Assembly (NCBI GenBank): GCA_039199225.1
Contig: JBCCSZ010000214.1
Location: 1-13,975, forward strand
Length of the DNA: 13,975 nucleotides
Source of the DNA: JBCCSZ01 sp039199225
GTDB taxonomy: Bacteria; Bacteroidota; Bacteroidia; Chitinophagales; Saprospiraceae
Reading direction: 5' to 3'
In this document: positions 8,424-13,975 of the stretch, piece by piece
Position numbering within the stretch: the stretch's first letter is position 1
Layout: every line of letters starts with the position of its first letter
Program-made: the position numbers and the translations under genes
The notes under the pieces: generated by a model
What the model was told of the DNA's origin: nothing
What the model saw: only the letters and a program-made list of their open reading frames with translations
Databases searched by the model: none

Positions 8424-11183
8424 TCAGCGCAACAATTCAATGTAACCACTCAAAACTTCTCGACTTGGCACTACCCCGGCTACTCGTTGCTCGAAATACT
8501 TACAGACATAGTAGTAAACGCCTTCCGAGACCTCTCTACCGGACATATTGCGGCCATCCCAATTGAGCAATGGGTCGTTGGTTTGATAAATCAATTGCCC
8601 CCATCGATTGAAGACATTGAACTCTACCCGCTCTACAAAACACTGGGCCAGCGGAATAAAGCGATCGTTGGCGCCATCCTCATTGGGTGTGAAGACATTG
8701 GGTAGCTCATAAATTGGACAATTGTCCACACAAACGATGTTACTCAAGGCACTTTCATTGTTGAAGGAGTCGATGGCTGTGACGGCATAACAACCTGCAA
8801 ATCCGCCGTCGGGGAAGTGCCGATAAAGCAAGGAATCGAGAGAATTAAAGGTTTCGATGGTGACAAAATCACCCCCTTCAATGGGCGAAAAGTAGACATT
8901 GTAGCCAATGACATCATCGGTATCTTCGCAAGTTTCATTTGGATTGGTCCAGGACAAGTCATTCCACAGCAAATCTCGCTGACAATTACCGTCCAACTCA
9001 CCACAGATATTGTCTACCATCAAGATCGGCGGACAAGGTGGCATGGTATCCAAAGGACTGCCGCAAGCCTCCTGCGAGAGATTGGGAAGTGGCTCTGGAA
9101 CACCCTCTATGCCGTAAGAACCAACGGTCTCAACGCGGTAACAATATTCCCGAAGGTTGACCAGGCCCGTATCTTCATAAAAAGGATCGTCTACAATGGC
9201 CAGGGTATCGAACAGCCCCGTATTGTCGTTTTGTCGAAAAACAACGTGTCGAAAGTTATCCCAAGGCACATCTGCCCGCCAACTCAATGTATTGGTTTCA
9301 TCGGAAGAGGCGATGCTCAAATACACGGAAGAAGCCGGAGGCGTATCTCCCAGCAAATCGTCCCCACCATTTACAAAAAACGAAACCTGATAATTGTATG
9401 CATTATCAACCGTATTAAGCCCTTCGTCTAGGAAGAAGGTATCAACATCACTGCTAAAGGTGGGGGATAGAAAGGAAGCACCCGGAATTTCGACAAAATC
9501 GGTATTGTCAAAGCCTGTAGATCGCAGCAATTGATAGCGGTAGGGACCTGGATTGAGCAATGTATCCAAATCTTCTGGATTGGGCTTTGTCCATTCTACC
9601 TGTATTTGACCGCTCGTAGTACTCGTATTTTCCACACTCACCTTCGTCAAAAGGGGAATGTCTCTACTGAGTTGTACACACACTTCTTCAGAAGGCAGGC
9701 TTTCAACCGTATTGAAAGGAAAACCACCAGCAGACAAGCGGGCGAATTCAGCAAGTACCCGATAACAGTAGGTGCGGCCTCGGTCTACCTCCTGATCGAT
9801 GTAGACGTAGCGATCATTGACGATGTCGCGGGTCAGAATGATGTTTAGTCGAGTGTAACCTTGTCCGGCTAAGCCTGGCACGCAATCATCCAGCGGAAAT
9901 TGGTTGCTGGTCTGCCTACGCCAAACAGAAAAGCCCCTGAAATATTCATCCTGGGCATCTTCGCAACTGTAAGGATTGGCCCAACTGATTTCTACCTCAT
10001 TATTACCTGGCGTGACTTGTACATCTTCCGGTGGTGGACCGACGACCTTGATGCGCAGGGTGTGGAGGGTCGACAGGTAAAGCGTATCCCTTCCCCTTCG
10101 AATGGGAAAATCATCCACGGCGCGGAATACCACCGTATAGAATTGATCGGAAATGTGCTCACAAGTGGTTTGCCAAATAAAGCGACCGGAAAGCGGTTGG
10201 GCTCGGTAGCCAGGGGCCACCTCAAAGCGAGCCGGGCTGATGTCCAAACTAAATGGACCACCCAGGGCTGTCATAGCAACCCGCTGATCAAAGTCACTGG
10301 TAGGTGCCGTCGCAATGACGGGCAAGTCGATGATCTCACCCGCTACAACACAGATTTGATCCTCCGTTTGAATTTCAGGAGGCGCATTTTCACAGTCGAC
10401 AACCAGAATTTGCATATCCCGAATCATGGTATCCAAGGGTACGCCATCTCGAAATTGAATGATGTGCATGGCGATATTGTATTCACCTGCACGTTGGGGC
10501 GTCAGCCAAAAAAACTCTCCTGTGACCCGGTTGAGATCAATTAGGTTATTGGAACTGGGCGGAAATTCACTGGGGAAGCTGTAAAACGGCACCGGCAGAT
10601 TCACTCCCTGCAATGGAACAATCAGCTCGTAAGCCAAGCTGTCGCCATCTGGGTCGTAAGCATTGGGATTGTGGATAAAGGGTTGGCCGACACAGGCAAT
10701 ATCGATGGGTGGTTGCAGTAGAACCGGCGAGTTATTGAAGCCATCAAACTGAATGTTGAATAAGGTAACAGTTGCTTCCAAGTGAAAAGGAATGTTCTGC
10801 GAACTCGGAGGGTTGACATTGAGGATGCCTTCGTTCCGATTGGGATCAGTCATTGAAATGATGTAACGGGCTTGCGAAGCATAAGTGTGTTCAATAACAT
10901 AGATATTGAACTTCGTATCATTGGGGAGTTCCTGTCCATTGCCATTGGAGCGTTGAACCCATTCGTCTTTACCGTCTCCCCAAAAGATTTCGAGGCTGTC
11001 GCGATCCGCCTGTACACTGCTGGTACGAGTGTAAGTTGTGATGGTGGCAACGATGGTAAGCGGTCCAGTCTGTACGTAGGTGATTTCACCCGCTCGGTTG
11101 TGGGTCGCAAAGCTTTCCAAAGCGAGCAATTGGATAAAAAGTAGGCAAGCAATTCTTGTACAGAGAGGTAACAGTCGCATCAT
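8424..11183 (-). CDS. Secreted multidomain protein with type IX secretion (type B) C-terminal domain, paralog 2
   Basis: This tandem paralog of the 5417-8173 product is colinear with it over its whole length. The preferred start is ATG 11181-11183, giving 919 residues against 918 in the paralog and placing the signal peptide (about 1-26, ending ALESFA) at the N-terminus. The open frame reaches a TTG at 11231, but that would put 16 charged residues before the signal peptide. Mature THNRAGEITYVQTG, the WGDG turn (68-71), DPDGDSLAY, the fibronectin-III-like segments and the C-terminal domain (ELPNVFTPNEDGAN, FNVFNRWGQLIY, WDGRN, GVYYYV) all match. By eye the last 96 residues are identical at 75 positions. 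It has 19 mature cysteines, all shared; the paralog's pair around WGDG is replaced by F67 and D73. It is probably surface-anchored by type IX secretion; its ligand or function is unknown. Confidence 0.9.
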   Translation of the reverse strand: MMRLLPLCTRIACLLFIQLLALESFATHNRAGEITYVQTGPLTIVATITTYTRTSSVQADRDSLEIFWGDGKDEWVQRSNGNGQELPNDTKFNIYVIEHTYASQARYIISMTDPNRNEGILNVNPPSSQNIPFHLEATVTLFNIQFDGFNNSPVLLQPPIDIACVGQPFIHNPNAYDPDGDSLAYELIVPLQGVNLPVPFYSFPSEFPPSSNNLIDLNRVTGEFFWLTPQRAGEYNIAMHIIQFRDGVPLDTMIRDMQILVVDCENAPPEIQTEDQICVVAGEIIDLPVIATAPTSDFDQRVAMTALGGPFSLDISPARFEVAPGYRAQPLSGRFIWQTTCEHISDQFYTVVFRAVDDFPIRRGRDTLYLSTLHTLRIKVVGPPPEDVQVTPGNNEVEISWANPYSCEDAQDEYFRGFSVWRRQTSNQFPLDDCVPGLAGQGYTRLNIILTRDIVNDRYVYIDQEVDRGRTYCYRVLAEFARLSAGGFPFNTVESLPSEEVCVQLSRDIPLLTKVSVENTSTTSGQIQVEWTKPNPEDLDTLLNPGPYRYQLLRSTGFDNTDFVEIPGASFLSPTFSSDVDTFFLDEGLNTVDNAYNYQVSFFVNGGDDLLGDTPPASSVYLSIASSDETNTLSWRADVPWDNFRHVVFRQNDNTGLFDTLAIVDDPFYEDTGLVNLREYCYRVETVGSYGIEGVPEPLPNLSQEACGSPLDTMPPCPPILMVDNICGELDGNCQRDLLWNDLSWTNPNETCEDTDDVIGYNVYFSPIEGGDFVTIETFNSLDSLLYRHFPDGGFAGCYAVTAIDSFNNESALSNIVCVDNCPIYELPNVFTPNEDGANDRFIPLAQCFVERVEFNVFNRWGQLIYQTNDPLLNWDGRNMSGREVSEGVYYYVCKYFEQRVAGVVPSREVLSGYIELLR

Positions 11184-11248
11184 TCGGTCCGGTTTAGGTT
11201 CTAAGGTAAAAAAGTCATCGGGCAACCGCAATTATAAAACGCAGTATG

Positions 11249-11298
11249 TTGGCCTTTAGTTTGTTGAGGATGACAGGCTTTTGACGTATCAAGGCCAA
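11249..11298. repeat. 8-bp inverted repeat in the divergent intergenic region
   Basis: TTGGCCTT (11249-11256) and AAGGCCAA (11291-11298) are perfect inverted copies 34 bases apart. They lie between the paralog 2 gene (minus strand) and the DUF1905 gene (plus strand), a place where a shared regulator could bind. At 8 bp this may be chance. Confidence 0.25.
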
Positions 11299-11442
11299 AT
11301 GATCGGCAAATTGCTTTTGAATATGCTGGGAATTGCAGCGAAAGCTTTGTTTCTTTAGCTGGTAAATTCCTCCTAGAGCTTTTTATGTATGACAAATTGG
11401 AGCGTGTACACTTCTCTTTGTCCCGTTTCTAAACCACAACCC

Positions 11443-11949
11443 ATGCGCTTTACGGCTGTTCTTGACAATTTCAATTCTGATTTGTGGGGCCACCACATTC
11501 GGGTTCCTAAACCCATTGCAGAAGCTTTCATCGAAGGGAAAAACCGACGGGTACTTTGCATCCTGAATGACCAATTCGAAATCCATTGTGCGCTTATGCC
11601 TGATGGTAAGCAGGGCTACTTCATCAACATCAACAAAGAGATACGGACAAAACTCAAGCTCAAAGTAGGGAGCGAAATACATGCAGAATTGAAAAAGGAT
11701 GAAAGTGAATACGGCCTTCCAATGCCAGAGGAGTTGGCCGAGCTGTTTCGGCAAGACGAAGAGGGGAGTACCTTATTTCATGCCTTGTCCCCAGGTAAGC
11801 AGCGAAGCTTATTGTACATCATCGGTAAGCCCAAGAGCTCAAATACGCGCCTACGCAAGGCCCTGGTCGTTGTCGACTACTTAAAATCGACCGGAGGAAA
11901 GCTGGACTTCAAGGCGCTCAACCAAGCTTTCAAAGACAGCAATTATTAA
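11443..11949 (+). CDS. DUF1905 / YdeI-like (OmpD-associated) domain protein
   Basis: This small protein of 168 residues from ATG 11443 is probably cytoplasmic. Residues 1 to about 85 (MRFTAVLDNF, GHHIRVPKPIAEAF, RVLCILND, GYFININKEIRTKLKLKVGSEIHAEL) look like the small beta-barrel DUF1905 domain. Residues about 95-168 are helical with the spacing of the YdeI/OmpD-associated region (ELAELFRQDEEG, FHALSPGKQRSLLYII, LRKALVVVDYL). Proteins with this pair are common in Bacteroidota; YdeI relatives have been linked to bacteriocin or peptide protection, but the molecular role is not established. The frame is also open from ATG 11389, adding 18 residues. I prefer 11443 because the domain begins there, but a weak TTTG (11316) / AAGCTTTG (11342) pair would permit either start. 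The gene converges on rfbD with 13 bases between stops. Confidence 0.75.
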   Translation: MRFTAVLDNFNSDLWGHHIRVPKPIAEAFIEGKNRRVLCILNDQFEIHCALMPDGKQGYFININKEIRTKLKLKVGSEIHAELKKDESEYGLPMPEELAELFRQDEEGSTLFHALSPGKQRSLLYIIGKPKSSNTRLRKALVVVDYLKSTGGKLDFKALNQAFKDSNY

Positions 11950-11962
11950 CTCAGGTGATTCC

Positions 11963-12850
11963 TCACTCTGCCACAACTTGCAATGCTTTCAAACATCTCT
12001 GCAGGCCATCCCGCCAGTGCGGGATACCAATCCCAAAGGTGGATTTGATCTTGGCCTTATTGAGCAAGCTGTAGGAAGGACGGCTGGCTGGGGTCGGATA
12101 ATCTTTTGTTTCAATCGCCTCGATCTGACAATCGATCTGACAAAGTTCAAAAATAGCCTGCGCAAAATCAAACCAACTGGTGACGCCTTCATTGCTGTAG
12201 TGGTAGATGCCCCTGATCTGGGCTATATCTTTCTGTCCGCCAGCGACTTGCTCTGCAACCTGCAGCATTGCCTGGGCCAGGTCGCGTGCATAAGTGGGTG
12301 TCCCAACCTGGTCGAAGATGATCCGAAGAGCATCGCGTTCGGCTCCCAGCCGTATCATGGTCTTGACAAAGTTGTGGCCGAAAGAAGAATAAACCCAAGA
12401 TGTCCGAATGACTATGGCATCGGCACCAGATTCCAGCACCGCCAAATCACCTCCCAACTTAGTAGCTGCATAGACACCTTGTGGCGTGGTAGGGTCTGTC
12501 TCAACCAGCGGTCGATTGCAATCATTGTGGTAAACATAGTCGGTTGACAATTGAACCAGAAAGGTCCCGTTGGCTTGGCAAGCCTCTGCCAAGTAAGCGG
12601 CGCCTTCCTTGTTGATGCGGTTGGCCAGTTCCTGCTCACTTTCGGCTTTGTCTACGGCAGTGTAGGCTGCACAATTGAAGCAAAAGTCGGGCTGATGCTT
12701 CCCAAAGAATTCAGCAACCATTTCCCTATTGGTAATGTCCAATTTTTCAACATCTGTGAATAGAAAGGTCCAATCGGTCAGGGCTTGCGCCAAAACCTGT
12801 AGTTCTTGGCCAACTTGTCCACTGGCTCCGGTGACAAGAATCTTTTTCAT
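11963..12850 (-). CDS. rfbD: dTDP-4-dehydrorhamnose reductase
   Basis: This 295-residue enzyme of the extended short-chain dehydrogenase family reduces dTDP-4-dehydro-L-rhamnose to dTDP-L-rhamnose with NAD(P)H, the last step of the pathway feeding surface polysaccharide synthesis. The Rossmann nucleotide-binding motif is G8-A-S-G11-Q-V-G14 at the very N-terminus. NCAAYTAVDKAE (59-70) and STDYVY (102-107) are typical of RfbD. The catalytic tyrosine and lysine are Y127 and K131 (VYAATKLGGD). A C-terminal RPSYSLLNKAK / HWRDGL region matches the family end. Length is normal. The start codon overlaps the rfbC stop by ATGA (12847-12850), which indicates translational coupling. No terminator is evident after its stop. 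Confidence 0.96.
   Translation of the reverse strand: MKKILVTGASGQVGQELQVLAQALTDWTFLFTDVEKLDITNREMVAEFFGKHQPDFCFNCAAYTAVDKAESEQELANRINKEGAAYLAEACQANGTFLVQLSTDYVYHNDCNRPLVETDPTTPQGVYAATKLGGDLAVLESGADAIVIRTSWVYSSFGHNFVKTMIRLGAERDALRIIFDQVGTPTYARDLAQAMLQVAEQVAGGQKDIAQIRGIYHYSNEGVTSWFDFAQAIFELCQIDCQIEAIETKDYPTPASRPSYSLLNKAKIKSTFGIGIPHWRDGLQRCLKALQVVAE
12008..12025. repeat. GC-rich 7-bp hairpin inside the rfbD 3' end
   Basis: ATCCCGC (12008-12014), loop CAGT and GCGGGAT (12019-12025) form a perfect compact hairpin within the rfbD coding sequence, in the part encoding GIPHWRDG. It lies about 58 bases past the stop of the convergent DUF1905 gene. It could act as a pause or 3'-end block for that transcript, but lacks a U-run, and it may simply reflect codon choice. 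Confidence 0.3.
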
Positions 12851-13398
12851 AAACTCATGGCTTTGTGTTGCCCCAAGAGCGGCTGCGCCCGGTCCTTATC
12901 AGACAAAACGACCTCTGCCAAGTCAATTTCCCAATCGATACCCAGCTGTGGATCGTCGAATCGAATACCTGCATCATGCTCTTTGGAGTAAAAGTTATCA
13001 CATTTATAAGCAAAAACGGCCGTCGGGCTCAAGACCACAAAGCCATGTGCAAAGCCTCGTGGGATGAAGAGCTGCCTATTGTTTTCGGCACTCAATCGAA
13101 TGCTGAAATGCTGTCCATAGGTAGGCGAGGCTTCCCGAATGTCGACTGCCACGTCGAGGACTTCCCCCTCCAATACCCGCACGAGTTTGGCCTGCGCAAA
13201 AGGTGGCAGTTGGTAGTGCAAGCCCCTGAGCACCCCATAGCTGGATTTGGACTGATTGTCCTGCACAAATTCGTTGTGGATTCCGGCCTCCTGAAAGGTC
13301 CGAGCGTTGTAACTTTCGTAGAAGTACCCTCGATCATCGCCCCAAACTTTTGGTTCGAAGATTTGCAGATCGGGGATGGGGGTGGGGTGGAAGGGCAT
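12847..13398 (-). CDS. rfbC: dTDP-4-dehydrorhamnose 3,5-epimerase
   Basis: This 183-residue cupin-fold epimerase converts dTDP-4-dehydro-6-deoxy-D-glucose to dTDP-4-dehydro-L-rhamnose, the third step of dTDP-rhamnose synthesis. The family landmarks are in order: DDRGYFYESY (21-30), VQDNQSKSSYGVLRGLHYQ (45-63) with catalytic base H61, K71, FIPRGFAHGF (111-120) and YKCDNFY (131-137) with the conserved Y131. Length is normal. It overlaps rfbD by four bases and precedes it, the usual C-D order. Its leader consists almost entirely of four 15-bp tandem repeats. The reading frame upstream of ATG 13396-13398 stays open, with no other standard start codon, back to the stop of the four-helix-bundle gene. 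rfbA and rfbB are not seen nearby. Confidence 0.95.
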   Translation of the reverse strand: MPFHPTPIPDLQIFEPKVWGDDRGYFYESYNARTFQEAGIHNEFVQDNQSKSSYGVLRGLHYQLPPFAQAKLVRVLEGEVLDVAVDIREASPTYGQHFSIRLSAENNRQLFIPRGFAHGFVVLSPTAVFAYKCDNFYSKEHDAGIRFDDPQLGIDWEIDLAEVVLSDKDRAQPLLGQHKAMSL

Positions 13399-13407
13399 TT
13401 TGATTTT

Positions 13408-13467
13408 GTGATTTTGTGATCTGTGATTTTGTGATCTGTGATTTTGTGATCTGTGATTTTGTGATCT
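13408..13467. repeat. Four perfect 15-bp tandem repeats in the rfbC leader
   Basis: The unit GTGATTTTGTGATCT (plus strand) occurs four times without a mismatch at 13408-13422, 13423-13437, 13438-13452 and 13453-13467, with a degenerate partial copy next to the rfbC start (13402-13407). In the rfbC direction the unit reads AGATCACAAAATCAC and, in the rfbC frame, would encode RSQNH. The unit is a multiple of three, so copy-number change keeps frame. The array is 9 bases from the rfbC ATG, so length changes would alter its leader. Confidence 0.95.
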
Positions 13468-13479
13468 GGAAGATGTCTG

Positions 13480-13872
13480 TTAATTTATGTTCCTTTGAGA
13501 TTTAGAGCTTTTTATTTGCTTGAGTTTACGACGAAATGCAGCCATTGTTTTGAGAATCGACTCTGATTCTTTTAAAATCTCTTCTGAAACATATTTTTTG
13601 TCAGGATAGAGATCTTGAATCAGTTCCAACCAGAAAAGGGTTTCATCTGCTTCTTCTACTACAATACATAACTTTGCAAATCTTTCGGCCTCTGATCTAG
13701 CTCTGCATACTGCTCGGAAGTTTGCTGCAACAGAAGTCGCTGAGCGAATAACTTGTCGAGAGATGATATTTGTTTCGTTTGATTTAGGAAGTGGTTGAAT
13801 GGCATGAATGATCGATAGTGCCATCTTTTTCGTTCGTTTCCGAAATAACTCGTTAAAGGTTTGTTGCTTCAT
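13480..13872 (-). CDS. Four-helix-bundle protein (TIGR02436 / S23 family)
   Basis: This is a 130-residue all-helical protein. The conserved pattern is visible: ISRQVIRSATSVAANFRAVCRARS (37-60), then ERFAKLCIVVEEADETLFWLELI (63-85), with a final basic helix ending RRKLKQIKSS. The family was first noticed within intervening sequences of 23S rRNA genes, but most members lie elsewhere in genomes, and their biochemical role is not established. Here there is no rRNA; the gene precedes rfbC by 81 bases. Its TAA (13480-13482) is in the same frame as rfbC. The gene and its upstream region are visibly richer in A and T than rfbC and rfbD, which may point to separate acquisition. ATG 13870-13872 is preferred; an internal ATG at codon 17 is possible. 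Confidence 0.85.
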   Translation of the reverse strand: MKQQTFNELFRKRTKKMALSIIHAIQPLPKSNETNIISRQVIRSATSVAANFRAVCRARSEAERFAKLCIVVEEADETLFWLELIQDLYPDKKYVSEEILKESESILKTMAAFRRKLKQIKSSKSQRNIN

Positions 13873-13975
13873 TTTTTGAGATTTTTATGCCTATAATAGG
13901 ACACGGCACCCCCCTAAATTCCATAAAAAAAGAAGCATTATTTTTACATTGATATAATACTTTATGCGTTAAGAA
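13873..13975. other. AT-rich non-coding stretch upstream of the four-helix-bundle gene
   Basis: These 103 bases hold no recognisable gene. They contain a perfect 11-bp palindrome CCTATAATAGG (13890-13900), 17 bases before the minus-strand ATG, and long A/T runs. A promoter for the four-helix-bundle gene is expected here, but no TAnnTTTG element is seen on the minus strand. Confidence 0.3.

Noticed and set aside
8817..10544. Plus-strand open frames of 204 and 214 codons (8817-9431, 9900-10544) opposite paralog 2
   Set aside because: Their translations lack domain patterns, and similar shadows occur opposite paralog 1, as expected from the shared coding sequence.
5417..11183. Toxin, defence or polymorphic-effector system made of the two large proteins
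   Set aside because: The C-terminal domain is a sorting signal, not a variable toxin. No immunity-like small gene or catalytic motif is visible.
11184..11231. N-terminal extension of paralog 2 from a TTG start
   Set aside because: It would place 16 charged residues ahead of the signal peptide. ATG 11181-11183 gives a length and N-terminus matching the paralog.
11978..13419. Plus-strand open frames of 189 and 184 codons opposite rfbD and rfbC
   Set aside because: Both are antisense to clearly identified enzymes, and their products resemble nothing recognisable.
13402..13467. CRISPR array
   Set aside because: The units are 15 bp, directly abutting and without spacers; this is a simple tandem repeat.
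13480..13872. 23S rRNA intervening sequence
   Set aside because: The protein family fits, but no rRNA sequence flanks it; the neighbours are sugar-nucleotide genes.

Overview
The window comes from a member of the Bacteroidota, probably the Saprospiria/Lewinella side of the phylum. The basis is an RpoC with the Bacteroidota-style N-terminus, two large secreted proteins ending in the gliding-motility-associated (type IX secretion, type B) C-terminal domain, no clear Shine-Dalgarno sequences, and one TAnnTTTG-type promoter element. The phylum is well supported; the finer placement is inference from protein style.

Layout. Positions 1-4632 (+) hold the 3' end of rpoB and all of rpoC, closed by a strong hairpin at 4678-4707 that can serve transcription from both sides. 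Facing it on the minus strand are ribE (riboflavin synthase, 4732-5349) and, upstream of ribE, two tandem paralogous secreted proteins of about 920 residues (5417-8173 and 8424-11183). The 250-base gap between the paralogs holds a 12-bp imperfect inverted repeat, a perfect 12-bp palindrome and a candidate -7 promoter element. A plus-strand gene with DUF1905 and YdeI-like regions (11443-11949) diverges from the second paralog. It converges, with only 13 bases between stop codons, on a minus-strand cluster: a four-helix-bundle (TIGR02436/S23-type) gene (13480-13872), then rfbC (12847-13398) and rfbD (11963-12850).

How the genes work together. rpoB and rpoC encode the two large subunits of RNA polymerase. 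RfbC and RfbD carry out the last two steps of dTDP-L-rhamnose synthesis and overlap by ATGA; rfbA and rfbB are not in the window. The two secreted paralogs are probably exported and surface-anchored by the type IX secretion system, but their ligand or activity cannot be read from the sequence. ribE lies 67 bases behind them and may share their transcript, without an obvious functional link.

Most notable signals. The clearest oddity is four perfect 15-bp tandem repeats between the four-helix-bundle gene and rfbC. This stretch is open in the same frame as both genes, so one TAA plus 27 sense codons is all that separates the two proteins. The paralogs differ by a whole cysteine pair flanking a WGDG turn, which suggests a paralog-specific disulfide. 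I see no clear new defence system, CRISPR array, insertion sequence, tRNA or rRNA gene.
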